Positions 44,170 to 52,962 are shown, counted from the first letter of the stretch. The stretch: DNA of 64,000 nucleotides from Clostridia bacterium (GCA_900757025.1 CAAEMG010000007.1:23339-87338); one strand, 5' to 3'. A program made the numbers and translations. Notes: generated from the sequence alone by a model not told the origin.

Positions 44170-45459
44170 TTACATATCTTTTGACGTTGTAAGAGAAAAA
44201 TCTCCTGCCGCATGGTGCTTTATTTCAGACCATTCAACATGTGTAAGAAGAGCAGTAATTGTTATAGGTATGTATGTTGCCATAAACAGAGGGAAAAGCC
44301 ATATATATTTAAGCTTGTCAGCAGCCGAAGCATTTATTCTCTTCCATTCGCTTAAAACAACAAGAAGAGCATATATTGCCATGCCTATATAGAAATTTAT
44401 AACACCCCATGAGGCATAATGAATTGCTTCATGGAAAATTCTGTATATTTTGTAATAAGGAAGTACAAATATTCCCGCACAAAGCATTATATTAAATATA
44501 AGCACTGAAATTGTAAGCAAAGTACAAGGTGCTATTGTCATAAACATATCATAGCAGGTAAAACGGTTTCCCTTTTTGCCGAAAAAGCCTTTCAAAAGAG
44601 GAACAAGATATTTTGCATCAACCTGGAAGAAACCTTTAGACCATCTAAGACGCTGTTTCCAGCTCTGGCTGAAAGTTGTAGGCTGTTCGTCATAAACAAC
44701 AGCACTGTCGCAGTAGCCTATTTTTTTGCCCGATACGGCACAGTTTATTGAAAACTGAATATCTTCCGTAAGAAGATGGAAAGGCCAGCCTCCGTTTTCC
44801 TCTATAAGCTTGTCGGAAACAAGAAATCCTGTTCCGGAAACGGCACAGCCTGTACCCATAAGACGGCGTGGATAATTTATAAAACGTGCCTCTCTTAAAA
44901 ACCATATTGAATATCCTGCCGAAATCCAGTTTGCACCGAAATTTTTTGAGTTTCTGTAGCAGGTAATTGCATCATATTTACCCGTATCAAAAGTTTTGTT
45001 CATTTCGTTTACGAAATTTGGGTCAACAATATTGTCGGCATCAAAAATAAAATATCCGTCATATGGCTTATAGTTTTCTTCGCCTTTTATTTTCTTTATA
45101 AGATAATCAAGTGCATATCCTTTGCCAACCTGCATTTTGTTCTGTCTTTCATAAACAAAAGCACCTGCATTTTTTGCAACAGCTGCCGTTGAATCGTCAC
45201 AGTTGTCGGCAAGAACATATATATCAAAAAGTTCTTTGGGATAATTTTGTTCTTTAAGTGTTTTTACAAGCTGTGCAATAACATTTTCCTCGTTTCTGGC
45301 ACATATAAGCGCCGCAAAACGATGAAGTTTTGACGCTTCCGGTTCTTTTCTTGACTTTCGGCTTACCAAACCTATTACAGTAAAAACAACCTGATATACA
45401 TATGCTGCCGTAAGAGTTATAAGAATAATCAAATTCATATTATGAAGCAGTGTGTACAT
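44170..45459 (-). CDS. Glycosyltransferase family 2, membrane-bound processive type
   Basis: A 429-residue protein with one N-terminal helix, a cytoplasmic GT-A domain and about four C-terminal helices. Nucleotide-sugar motifs are AALICARNEENVIAQL, VLADNCDDS, the DxD in FIFDADNIVD, and QRLRWSKG (QxxRW), which marks cellulose- or hyaluronan-like synthases. The product polysaccharide is not known, and no partner genes are nearby. Its Shine-Dalgarno region is duplicated in tandem. Confidence 0.88.
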   Translation of the reverse strand: MYTLLHNMNLIILITLTAAYVYQVVFTVIGLVSRKSRKEPEASKLHRFAALICARNEENVIAQLVKTLKEQNYPKELFDIYVLADNCDDSTAAVAKNAGAFVYERQNKMQVGKGYALDYLIKKIKGEENYKPYDGYFIFDADNIVDPNFVNEMNKTFDTGKYDAITCYRNSKNFGANWISAGYSIWFLREARFINYPRRLMGTGCAVSGTGFLVSDKLIEENGGWPFHLLTEDIQFSINCAVSGKKIGYCDSAVVYDEQPTTFSQSWKQRLRWSKGFFQVDAKYLVPLLKGFFGKKGNRFTCYDMFMTIAPCTLLTISVLIFNIMLCAGIFVLPYYKIYRIFHEAIHYASWGVINFYIGMAIYALLVVLSEWKRINASAADKLKYIWLFPLFMATYIPITITALLTHVEWSEIKHHAAGDFSLTTSKDM

Positions 45460-45460
45460 A

Positions 45461-45492
45461 TTTATCTCTCCTTGTTATTATCTCTCCTTGTT
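45461..45492 (-). repeat. Perfect 16-bp tandem duplication carrying the ribosome site
   Basis: TTATCTCTCCTTGTTA twice without a gap. On the mRNA each unit is TAACAAGGAGAGATAA, so the glycosyltransferase has two identical Shine-Dalgarno sequences, only the second at a good distance. Upstream, AATATACATTT occurs twice (45495-45521), perhaps part of the promoter. Confidence 0.8.
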
Positions 45493-45879
45493 AAAGAATA
45501 TACATTTGTGTTAAATATACATTTCTAATTTTCCTAAAAATATATAATAGCCACAAACGGATATAAGTCAAGAAATAAAAATACGGAAAAACACTGCGTA
45601 AAATTGTTAAAATAGATAATTGAGGTTTTTGTTTCGCAGCCAATTATTGGAAAAAAATATCTAATGTATACAAATATAGCGTTAGCCACTTAAAAAAATT
45701 GGGCATAACCGCAAAAAAATAACCGCTGATAAAAAAATAACAATTATTGTTAATTAATAAAAAATTAAGGGATATTTAAGAAATCAAAAGAGAATATACA
45801 GGAAAATTATTCAGTTTCTGGTAAATTTTGATTTGATAAAAATATTGCTCTGCTTGTAATTACTCTTTTCAAAGGCAGT

Positions 45880-45965
45880 ATTCAGTTGACAGTGTTAAGT
45901 GAGCAGTCGGCAGTTTTTCCGACTGCTGCACACTAATCACCGATTTTTGTCAAAAATAAGTATTC
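45880..45965. repeat. Dispersed intergenic repeat, family 2, copy 2
   Basis: CAGTGTTAAGTGAGCAGTCGGCAG, a GCAGTCGG/CCGACTGC hairpin (45902-45925), then CACACTAATCACCGATTTTTGTC. It lies in the 518-base gap between the GT2 gene and the PHP phosphatase; the rest of that gap is AT-rich and shows no gene. Confidence 0.5.
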
Positions 45966-45977
45966 GCCAACTACCAA

Positions 45978-46778
45978 TTATATTTTCACAAATTCCGGCT
46001 TTTTGTCTGTAAAAAGCGTAAGATATTTAAAGCCTGCCTCTTCAAGCATTTTATATGCCTTGTCAAAATCCTTCGCTATATCTTCCGGCACATGGGCGTC
46101 AGAGCCAACGGTTATTATTTCTCCTCCAAGCTCTTTATATCTTTTTACCAGCTCAAACTGAGGATGGGTATGACCCAAGCCGTAGCGATAGCCGGATGTA
46201 TTAATTTCTATGCCCTTGCCTTTTTCTATAAGTGTTTTCAAAATTTCGTCGGTAATAAACTTATAATCGCCGTAAACCATTTTTTTGTCTGCATAGTTTC
46301 CGTAACGGTTTATAAAATCAATATGTCCGTAAACACTGAAAAAATCACAGGTTTTCACATTATTAAGTACATCGGCAAAATATCCCAGATATGCCATAAA
46401 TTTTGTTTTGCCTTCAAAAAAATCATTTGTGCAAAGGTCACATTTGTCAACCACATGGCTTGAGGCAATAACAAAATCATAATGATTTTTCATAAGTTCA
46501 TCTATTTCTTTAAGCACATGGGGCTGAACACCAACCTCAACACCTGTTTTTATTTTAATTTTCCTGCTGTATTTTTCTTTCAGCCTTTCTATTTCAGCCC
46601 TATAAGGCGCATAATCGAATACAAAAGGAAAATCAGGGTCGGGATAGTCAAAATCTATGTGGTCTGTAACGGCAATTTCTCTAAGCCCCAAATCAACGGC
46701 TTTTTTTATGTTTTCCTCCAAAGGCGTTGAGCTGTCCGAAGAAAAATCCGAATGTGTATGATAATCTGCAATAAACAT
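45978..46778 (-). CDS. Histidinol-phosphatase, PHP family (HisJ-like)
   Basis: Metal-dependent phosphoesterase of the PHP superfamily, 266 residues. Metal ligands are visible in DYHTHSDFSSDS (HxH), VTDHIDF, GVEVGVQPH, ASSHVVD, YGHIDFI and GSDAHVPEDI. AAGGAGG is 9 bases from the ATG ending at 46778; the longer frame lacks a site. HisJ enzymes dephosphorylate histidinol phosphate, but no his genes are nearby and PHP proteins can have other substrates. Confidence 0.88.
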   Translation of the reverse strand: MFIADYHTHSDFSSDSSTPLEENIKKAVDLGLREIAVTDHIDFDYPDPDFPFVFDYAPYRAEIERLKEKYSRKIKIKTGVEVGVQPHVLKEIDELMKNHYDFVIASSHVVDKCDLCTNDFFEGKTKFMAYLGYFADVLNNVKTCDFFSVYGHIDFINRYGNYADKKMVYGDYKFITDEILKTLIEKGKGIEINTSGYRYGLGHTHPQFELVKRYKELGGEIITVGSDAHVPEDIAKDFDKAYKMLEEAGFKYLTLFTDKKPEFVKI

Positions 46779-46839
46779 TGTCAAAAACCTCCTTTTGGGC
46801 AAAGTATACCACAGAGGTCATTATTTTTAAACCTTATAT

Positions 46840-47370
46840 TTACGTTGCCATTCCTGCCGCAAGTATTACAGATGCTGCCGTTCCGCACAAAATGCCGAAC
46901 AATGTGCATTTTATTATATAGCCTGTTTTTTTAATTCCCGCAGGAGAAAAATATATGCTGAGAGTATAAAAAACCGTTTCCGTGCAGCACATCATTATCG
47001 ACGCAAGACGGCCTATATATGTATCCGTTCCGTAATTTTCAAATATATCCAAAACAATACCGGTTGCGGCAGAAGACGAAAACATTTTGCAAAACATAAG
47101 AGGAACAAGCTGTGACGGAAAGCCCGTTATTTTTTCAAAAGGTTTCCAAAGCACTTCTGCTGTTTCCGCAATGTTTGATGCCCTAAAAAGTTTTACGGCA
47201 AAAATAAGGCCTATAAGCGACGGCAAAATATCAACAGCCGTTTCAAGTCCTTCTTTTGCTCCTTCCGTAAAGGCTGAAAAAACGTCTGTTTTTTTGTATA
47301 TTCCAAACAGTATAATTGCCAAAACCATTGCCGGTATTATAAAAGAATTTAAGTAAGATATTATTTTCAT
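46840..47370 (-). CDS. spmB: Spore maturation protein B
   Basis: A 176-residue membrane protein of the nucleoside-recognition/Gate family, with segments such as FIIPAMVLAIILFGIYKK and LIGLIFAVKLFR and the VPLMFCKMFSSSAATGIVLDIF loop. SpmA and SpmB are needed for normal core dehydration and heat resistance of spores. Its ATG overlaps the spmA stop by 4 bases (ATGA), showing coupling. Confidence 0.92.
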   Translation of the reverse strand: MKIISYLNSFIIPAMVLAIILFGIYKKTDVFSAFTEGAKEGLETAVDILPSLIGLIFAVKLFRASNIAETAEVLWKPFEKITGFPSQLVPLMFCKMFSSSAATGIVLDIFENYGTDTYIGRLASIMMCCTETVFYTLSIYFSPAGIKKTGYIIKCTLFGILCGTAASVILAAGMAT

Positions 47371-47945
47371 CTGTTTCTGCCCTCATATATTTTACAAAGC
47401 CATACTGCCGAAACTGTTGAAACGGCTGTGGCTATTATCCCCGGAAGTACAATTTCCGCCGGATTGGCACTTGAATATTTCATTCTGTAAGATATTATAT
47501 TTATTGATACAAGCTGTATTGACGACATATTTATAACCATAAACATACTTATGGCTTTTGATGGAAATTCTTTTTTGCCGTTAAGATTATTAAGTTCTTT
47601 TACAGCCATAATGCCCGAAGGCGTAGCAGCCCAGCCAAGGCCCAAAATATTTGCCGCCATATTAAGAGAAATATATTTCATGGCTTTATGTCCTTGCGGA
47701 ACGGAAGGAAAAAGCCACCTTAAAATCGGCATCATTTTTCGGGAAATAAAATCCACTCCTCCGCTTTTTTCCGCAATTTTCATTATTCCGCTCCATAAAC
47801 TTACGGCACCTGCCATAACAATAAATAAATCCACAGCATCTTTTGCACCTGATAGCATAACTAACGATATATCCTCTGTTTTTCCGCTTATTCCTGTAAA
47901 AACTATTCCAAAAATTACCATGAAACACCATATTCTGTTAATCAT
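47367..47945 (-). CDS. spmA: Spore maturation protein A
   Basis: A 192-residue membrane protein of the same Gate family. MINRIWCFMVIFGIVFTGI at the start, VMAGAVSLWSGIMKIAEKSG and GLGWAATPSGIMAVKELN are typical. GGAGG lies 12 bases before the ATG, slightly long. It forms a two-gene unit with spmB and is presumably transcribed late in sporulation; no sporulation promoter was assigned with confidence. Confidence 0.92.
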   Translation of the reverse strand: MINRIWCFMVIFGIVFTGISGKTEDISLVMLSGAKDAVDLFIVMAGAVSLWSGIMKIAEKSGGVDFISRKMMPILRWLFPSVPQGHKAMKYISLNMAANILGLGWAATPSGIMAVKELNNLNGKKEFPSKAISMFMVINMSSIQLVSINIISYRMKYSSANPAEIVLPGIIATAVSTVSAVWLCKIYEGRNR

Positions 47946-48124
47946 TTACAATTAAAACCTCCAAACACATATTTTTTTTGCAAAACACAATAATTTTTTA
48001 ATAAATCTTTCTTGATAAATTACGCTTAATATAGTATCCTTATCGGTAGATTAGTAGTATTTTTTCTGTTTAAATTTTTCTGCTCACAATGATTTACGAC
48101 AGACTTTAAGAGGGGGTACACCAT

Positions 48125-48388
48125 ATGAAATCAACCGGAATCGTCCGCAAGGTCGATGAGCTCGGCAGAATTGTTCTGCCCATAGAGCTTAGACGTTCCC
48201 TTAACATAGACGTTAAGGACTCTTTGGAAATTTTTGTTGATGAAGACAAAATTGTATTAAAAAAATATGAACCCGCGGACATCTTTACAGGGGAAATGGA
48301 AAACCTTATTGACTACAGGGGTAAAAAAGTATCTGTTTCATCAATAAAAGAAATGGCTGCTTTAGCTGGCTTAAAATTATCTGAATAA
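48125..48388 (+). CDS. AbrB/SpoVT-type transcriptional regulator
   Basis: An 87-residue DNA-binding protein. The N-terminal swapped-hairpin domain is MKSTGIVRKVDELGRIVLPIELRR with LNIDVKDSLEIFVDEDKIVLKKY (about 1-50), very close to transition-state regulator AbrB and its relatives. The C-terminal part (about 52-87) is a short helical dimer region. GAGGGGG precedes the ATG. A single gene with its own terminator. Whether it is the AbrB orthologue or one of several paralogues cannot be said. Confidence 0.92.
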   Translation: MKSTGIVRKVDELGRIVLPIELRRSLNIDVKDSLEIFVDEDKIVLKKYEPADIFTGEMENLIDYRGKKVSVSSIKEMAALAGLKLSE

Positions 48389-48409
48389 CACTACTTTTCT
48401 AATAAAAGG

Positions 48410-48435
48410 CGGTATGCTTTGCATACCGTTTTTTA
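48410..48435 (+). terminator. Terminator of the AbrB-type gene
   Basis: CGGTATGC, TTT loop, GCATACCG and six T. Confidence 0.92.
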
Positions 48436-48560
48436 ATGCTCTTAAACAAAGACTTTTATTTTATTTTTATATGCTTTTTAAGGGCGTGCTATTACTCCAA
48501 AAAAAATTAGTATTGCTTTTTGCCCTGTGTTAGTATATCATTAATCGGTAAGGCTTTAAT

Positions 48561-48601
48561 AAGACAGTTCGTAACCATCCTGTCTATAAACAAAACTAGG
48601 G
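48561..48601 (+). ncRNA. preQ1-I riboswitch
   Basis: AAGACAG, a 12-base loop (TTCGTAACCATC), CTGTC, then the A-rich tail ACAAAACTAGGG. This is the compact preQ1-I pattern, with the loop and tail forming a pseudoknot around 7-aminomethyl-7-deazaguanine. It precedes queT and queF, the expected targets. Confidence 0.88.
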
Positions 48602-48603
48602 AC

Positions 48604-48702
48604 GCAATATTTTATGGAAACTATTGCAGCACAGATGTATTTTTTTCATCTGCTGTGCGGACATTCCCTTTTTTGTATCTGCAAAAAACGGAATGTCTTT
48701 TT
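48604..48702 (+). terminator. Expression platform of the preQ1 riboswitch
   Basis: Three successive hairpins: GCAATA/TATTGC, GCACAG-ATG/CAT-CTGTGC, and GACATTCC/GGAATGTC (48660-48697) followed by TTTTTG. The last has terminator form. How the aptamer tail controls it is not clear from sequence alone. Confidence 0.65.
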
Positions 48703-48737
48703 GTATTTATGCAAAAAATAATCGGAGGTGAACGAAA

Positions 48738-49223
48738 ATGAATACAAAGAATTTAAGCAACACACAAAAACTTACAATTTCAGCTATGATTATGGCTATG
48801 TATGTTATAGTTATGTATATTACAAGAGGCTTTGCCTTTGGTGCATACCAAATAAGACTTGCAACATCACTTTATGCTTTAAGCTATTTATTTCCGTTCC
48901 TGGTTTTGCCTCTCGGACTTTCGAACTGCCTTACAAATCTTCTTTTCGGAGGCATGGGCCCTCTTGATATAGTTGGCGGCCTTATAGTCGGTCTTGTTAC
49001 ATCAGGGCTTAACGCATACTTCGGAAAAAAGAACATGAACATTCTTTTTACGGCACTGCCTATAATATTTGTGCCGGGAATGGGCGTAGCAATTTGGCTT
49101 TCATATCTGCTTAACATTCCTTATGCCGCAATGGCTGTAAACCTTGTTATCGGCCAGATAATACCGGGTATATTCGGCACAGCCCTTGTAAAGGCATTAA
49201 GAGGCAGAGTTTTAAGTTATTGA
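48738..49223 (+). CDS. queT: QueT family queuosine precursor transporter
   Basis: A 161-residue S-component-type membrane protein with about five helices ([65 protein letters not shown]). QueT proteins import queuosine precursors such as preQ1 or preQ0 with a shared ECF module encoded elsewhere. GGAGGTG precedes the ATG. It lies directly downstream of a preQ1 riboswitch and 23 bases before queF. Confidence 0.9.
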   Translation: MNTKNLSNTQKLTISAMIMAMYVIVMYITRGFAFGAYQIRLATSLYALSYLFPFLVLPLGLSNCLTNLLFGGMGPLDIVGGLIVGLVTSGLNAYFGKKNMNILFTALPIIFVPGMGVAIWLSYLLNIPYAAMAVNLVIGQIIPGIFGTALVKALRGRVLSY

Positions 49224-49246
49224 TATTTATTGAAAGGGAGATAATA

Positions 49247-49744
49247 ATGAGCGGAAGAAAAGACGGAGAACTGGGAGATATAACACTTTTGGGAAACAAA
49301 AGTGTTCAGTATAAACAGGATTATGCACCTGAGGTTTTGGAAACATTTCCAAACAAACATCCTAATAATGACTATTTTGTAAAATTCAACTGTCCTGAAT
49401 TTACAAGCCTTTGCCCTATTACGGGCCAGCCCGATTTTGCCACAATATATATTTCATATGTTCCCGGCGAAAAAATGGTTGAAAGCAAATCTCTTAAACT
49501 TTATCTTTTCAGTTTCAGAAACCATGGAGATTTCCATGAGGACTGCATGAACATTATTATGAAAGACCTTATAAAACTTATGGACCCTAAATATATAGAG
49601 GTTTGGGGCAAATTTACACCAAGAGGAGGCCTTTCAATAGACCCTTACTGCAACTACGGAAAGCCGGGTACAAAATGGGAAGATGTGGCATGGTACAGAC
49701 TTTCACGCCACGACATGAATCCGGAAAAAATAGACAACAGATAA
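49247..49744 (+). CDS. queF: NADPH-dependent 7-cyano-7-deazaguanine reductase (preQ0 reductase)
   Basis: Reduces preQ0 nitrile to preQ1 in queuosine synthesis; tunnel-fold, unimodular type of 165 residues. The catalytic Cys is in [16 protein letters not shown], with [24 protein letters not shown], the QueF signature with its Glu and His, intact. AAAGGGAG precedes ATG 49247; the longer frame is rejected. With queT it forms a preQ1-controlled pair; the earlier genes queC-E are not in the window. Confidence 0.96.
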   Translation: MSGRKDGELGDITLLGNKSVQYKQDYAPEVLETFPNKHPNNDYFVKFNCPEFTSLCPITGQPDFATIYISYVPGEKMVESKSLKLYLFSFRNHGDFHEDCMNIIMKDLIKLMDPKYIEVWGKFTPRGGLSIDPYCNYGKPGTKWEDVAWYRLSRHDMNPEKIDNR

Positions 49745-49756
49745 ATATTGATTTTA

Positions 49757-49792
49757 AACCGATGTTTCTTAAAAAGAAATGTCGGTTTTTTT
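49757..49792 (+). terminator. Terminator of queF
   Basis: AACCGATGTTTCTT and AAGAAATGTCGGTT imperfect stem followed by a run of T. Confidence 0.85.
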
Positions 49793-49829
49793 CATGCCCG
49801 TCCTTCTCCTTCTTTTGCCATTATCTTTT

Positions 49830-49890
49830 TTAGTAAGCAGTTTTTCTGTCTTTTGACCACTACACACCGGTCACTGCTTTTTGTCATTCC
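49830..49890. repeat. Dispersed intergenic repeat, family 2, copy 3
   Basis: AGTAAGCAGTTTTTCTGTC, GACCACTACACACCGGTCACTGC and TTTTTGTCAT. It matches the reverse complement of 40143-40212 and the ends of 45880-45965. Confidence 0.5.
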
Positions 49891-49970
49891 ACACAGCCTA
49901 AATAATGCCAAGATTACTTTTTTATGCCTGCAAAAAATGATAAAATAGCCTTAAAGGAAGGTGTTTTTAA

Positions 49971-50798
49971 ATGAAAAAATTTATTGCTGCGGCTGTACAG
50001 CTTAATTCCACCGAAAATAAAAAGGGAAATCTTGAAAAAATTGCTCTTTTGGTAAAAGAAGCCGCAAAAAAAGGTGCAAAACTTGTTGCCCTGCCGGAAA
50101 ATTCAAATTATGAAGGTTTAAACTTTAAAGACACGGCAGAAGAAATACCAAATGGCGAAAGTTTTAAGTTTTTTTCTGCCCTTGCCCAAAAATACAATAT
50201 ATGGCTTCATTGTGGAAGCATATATGAAAAATGCGGCAGCGAAAAGCCTTTTAACTGTACCATGCTTATAAGCCCCGACGGAAAACTTGCGGCAAAGTAT
50301 CACAAAATACATCTTTTTGATGTGGACATAGCCAAAGACGGCGTATACTACAAAGAAAGCGACAATGTAAGTTTCGGAGAAAAAATAACACTTTGCAATA
50401 CTAAAGAAGTTGGAAACATAGGTCTTGCCATATGCTACGACATCCGCTACGGCGAGCTTTTCCGCATAATGGCTTTAAAAGGAGCAGACATATTTATGAC
50501 CCCTGCCGATTTTACGCTTAATACAGGCAAAGACCACTGGGAAGTTCTTTTAAGGGCAAGAGCAATAGAAAACGGCTGTTACGTTATTGCCCCAAACCAG
50601 ATTGGCAGGAAATCAAAATTTACAGCCTACGGCAATTCAATGATTATAGACCCTTGGGGAACGGTTATAGCACGAGCCTCCGACAAGGAAGGCGTTATAA
50701 CGGCAGAAATAGATTTGGACTACTGCCAAAACATACGCCGACAGGTGCTTACCCTCGAAAACAGACGCACAGACATATACACTCTCAAAGAAAATTAA
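49971..50798 (+). CDS. Carbon-nitrogen hydrolase (nitrilase superfamily amidase)
   Basis: A 275-residue cytoplasmic amidase with the catalytic triad Glu43 (LPENSNYEG), Lys112 (KYHKIHLFD) and Cys155 (GLAICYDIRYGELFR). The layout is closest to the Nit/omega-amidase branch, whose members hydrolyse deaminated glutathione or alpha-ketoglutaramate; the substrate cannot be fixed. GGAAGG precedes the ATG. No partner gene is linked. Confidence 0.9.
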   Translation: MKKFIAAAVQLNSTENKKGNLEKIALLVKEAAKKGAKLVALPENSNYEGLNFKDTAEEIPNGESFKFFSALAQKYNIWLHCGSIYEKCGSEKPFNCTMLISPDGKLAAKYHKIHLFDVDIAKDGVYYKESDNVSFGEKITLCNTKEVGNIGLAICYDIRYGELFRIMALKGADIFMTPADFTLNTGKDHWEVLLRARAIENGCYVIAPNQIGRKSKFTAYGNSMIIDPWGTVIARASDKEGVITAEIDLDYCQNIRRQVLTLENRRTDIYTLKEN

Positions 50799-50859
50799 TA
50801 TGCTTTTTCATATATTCGCCATTTAAAGCATAAATTGTTCTAAACAGATTGCAAAGAAT

Positions 50860-51144
50860 GTGAATATATTGAAAAATTATATAGAAGAACGGGCAGTTGA
50901 GGTTGCCAATTTTATAATAAGTTCAAAAGCCACAGTACGGGAAACGGCAAAAAAATTCGGCATTTCAAAATCTACGGTACACAAAGACATTACCGAACGC
51001 CTTGAAAACCTCGACCCTGTTCTGGCTACCGATGTACGCCGTATTTTGGAAATAAACAAAGCCGAAAGGCATATTCGCGGCGGCATGGCAACAAAACAGA
51101 AATATCTCCATGCCGCCTCTTCCCACAATATTAATAATAAATAA
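50860..51144 (+). CDS. spoIIID: Sporulation transcriptional regulator SpoIIID
   Basis: Mother-cell DNA-binding regulator that modulates sigma-E genes and helps turn on sigK. It has YIEERAVEVANFIISSKATVRETAKKFGISKSTVHKDITERL with the helix-turn-helix, and the conserved end HIRGGMATKQKYL. The frame opens at GTG 50860; TTG at 50869 would give a start closer to family size. No good ribosome site is seen for either, so the start is uncertain. The tail SSHNINNK extends past the usual end. Confidence 0.93.
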   Translation: MNILKNYIEERAVEVANFIISSKATVRETAKKFGISKSTVHKDITERLENLDPVLATDVRRILEINKAERHIRGGMATKQKYLHAASSHNINNK

Positions 51145-51160
51145 CAATATTGCCGCTTAA

Positions 51161-51334
51161 AAAGTCAAAACCTCTGTAGAGGGCTTTTACAGTTTTATTC
51201 TTATGGATATACAAATGCCACGTCTTAACGGATATGATGCGACAAAAAAGATACGTTCTTTAAACAACAAACGTCTTGCCGCAATACCTATAGAAATAAA
51301 TAAACTTAGGAAAGAGCTTTTTAAATGTATGTAA
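51161..51334 (+). pseudogene. Relic of a response-regulator receiver domain
   Basis: A 57-codon frame without a proper start reads SFILMDIQMPRLNGYDATKKIRSLNN, the phospho-acceptor Asp strand and following loop of a CheY-like receiver, as in hybrid kinases (DLILMDIQMPxMDGYEAT). It then runs into LAAIPI and an unrelated EINKLRKELFKCM end. The rest of the domain and any kinase are missing, so this is a decayed fragment. Confidence 0.7.
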
Positions 51335-51402
51335 TTCAAAAAATGAGATACTTTAACTGATGGTTGTTGACCCAAACTAAAATATAACAAGCCCAAAAAT
51401 AA

Positions 51403-51428
51403 GGCGGACAATTTTTAAATTGTCCGCC
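51403..51428 (-). terminator. Terminator of gap
   Basis: GGCGGACAATTT paired with its inverted copy; on the minus strand it is followed by TTATTTTT. It lies 39 bases past the gap stop. Confidence 0.88.
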
Positions 51429-51466
51429 AAACCTTTTTATAACAAATTACATACTCTTATATTTAA

Positions 51467-52504
51467 TCAGGCTTCAGCCTTTTCAGCCTCTGCATCTACT
51501 TTTGCCATATAAGCAATCAGGTCTACTACTTTATTTGAATAACCCCATTCATTGTCATACCATGCAAGAAGCTTAACAAAATTGTCATCAAGCATTATGC
51601 CTGCTTTTTCATCAAATATACATGTATGATAATCGCCTTTAAGGTCGCTTGAAACTATCTCATCGTTTGTATAGCTCATTATTCCTCTCATTTCACCTTC
51701 ACAGGCAGCTCTTACAACCTTGCATATATCTTCATATGTTGTTTTTGTTTTAAGCCTTACTGTAAGGTCAACAACCGAAACGTCGTTGCTTGGAACTCTG
51801 AAACTCATGCCTGTAAGTTTTCCCTTTAATTCAGGAATAACAAGAGCACACGCCTTTGCTGCTCCCGTTGAGGAAGGAATAATGTTTCCGAATACGGAAC
51901 GTCCTGTTCTCCAATCTCTGCCTGCTCTTGCATCAACAGCCTTCTGTTTTGCAGTAGCTGCATGAATAGTGGACATAAGACCCTGTTCTATTCCGAAATT
52001 GTCGTTTATGATTTTAACAAGAGGTGCAAGGCAGTTTGTTGTACATGAAGCATTTGAAACAACCGTCATATCGCTTGTATATTCAGTATTGTTTACACCC
52101 ATAACAAATGTAGGTGTAACATTGTCTTTGGCAGGAGCTGTGATAATAACCTTTTTAGCGCCGCCTACAAAATGAGCGGAAGCTTTTTCAACTGTATTGA
52201 AAACGCCTGTTGACTCAATTATGTATTCTGCTCCGCACTGAGACCACTGAATTTTTGACGGATCATCTTCACTGAAAACCATAACTTTTTTTCCGTTTAT
52301 GATTAAGGAATTAACACCCTCTTCAACTGTTCCGTTAAATCTTCCGAAAACGCTGTCATATTTAATTGCATAAACCATATAAGCTATGTCGGCTTTTCTT
52401 AAATTAATTCCGCAAAGTTCATACTTTTCAGGATTTTCTGAAAGTATTCTTACAACGGCTCTGCCGATTCGCCCAAAACCGTTAATACCAATTTTTATAC
52501 CCAT
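51467..52504 (-). CDS. gap: Glyceraldehyde-3-phosphate dehydrogenase, type I
   Basis: Oxidises glyceraldehyde 3-phosphate in glycolysis. Of 345 residues, [16 protein letters not shown] binds the dinucleotide, the catalytic Cys154 is in SNASCTTNC and His in [12 protein letters not shown], with SSTGAAKA and [12 protein letters not shown]. At the cofactor site the usual NAD-selecting Asp (IND) is replaced: the sequence is GINLRKAD. That may relax or switch preference towards NADP. GAGGTG precedes the ATG ending at 52504. Monocistronic. Confidence 0.95.
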   Translation of the reverse strand: MGIKIGINGFGRIGRAVVRILSENPEKYELCGINLRKADIAYMVYAIKYDSVFGRFNGTVEEGVNSLIINGKKVMVFSEDDPSKIQWSQCGAEYIIESTGVFNTVEKASAHFVGGAKKVIITAPAKDNVTPTFVMGVNNTEYTSDMTVVSNASCTTNCLAPLVKIINDNFGIEQGLMSTIHAATAKQKAVDARAGRDWRTGRSVFGNIIPSSTGAAKACALVIPELKGKLTGMSFRVPSNDVSVVDLTVRLKTKTTYEDICKVVRAACEGEMRGIMSYTNDEIVSSDLKGDYHTCIFDEKAGIMLDDNFVKLLAWYDNEWGYSNKVVDLIAYMAKVDAEAEKAEA

Positions 52505-52735
52505 CGGAAACACCTCTTTCAAGTTAAAATTTAATTTTAAATTTAAAGCTGTAAATTATTTTATTTTTCTTTTCTTAACTTAATGCTATCACAAAAAACA
52601 TCTGTTTTAAAGTATATTTGCATCATTTAAAAAACTCTGTCGCTTTAAACAAATAAGCCTTCTTTATTTAATCATTTTGTTCAAGTTGAAAGAGTTATTT
52701 TTTTAAAATTTCACAGTTTTGCATGTCTTCTTTTT

Positions 52736-52770
52736 TAGTAGTTTTGTTACTATTTTATTTAGTTACTAAA
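52736..52770. repeat. TAGTA/TTACTA repeat cluster upstream of gap
   Basis: TAGTAGTTTTGTTACTA is followed by the 13-bp palindrome TTTAGTTACTAAA (52758-52770). They lie about 230-270 bases before gap in a 458-base AT-rich gap with no gene. They may be operator sites for gap or for an unseen transcript; the factor is unknown. Confidence 0.45.
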
Positions 52771-52911
52771 CAAATCTTTTTAATAAACATGAGTTAATTT
52801 ATTACCGTTGCGTTTTTAAGCATTTTTTTACAATTAATCATACAAATATAGAAATTTTATTACTATTTATGTCGTTATAAAGCAGTTTGCTTTTTGTCCA
52901 TATAAATAAAA

Positions 52912-52955
52912 AAACACCGCTTTTTTTACTCTTTTGAGTATTAAAAACGGTGTTT
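52912..52955 (-). terminator. Terminator of the sodium-dependent transporter gene
   Basis: AAACACCG and CGGTGTTT outer stem with an inner ACTC/GAGT hairpin; T-rich on the minus strand side. Confidence 0.8.
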
Positions 52956-52962
52956 AAAATCA

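Noticed and set aside
45493..45960. Small gene in the gap after the glycosyltransferase
   Set aside because: No frame with a start, ribosome site and plausible composition; only AT-rich sequence and a family 2 repeat.
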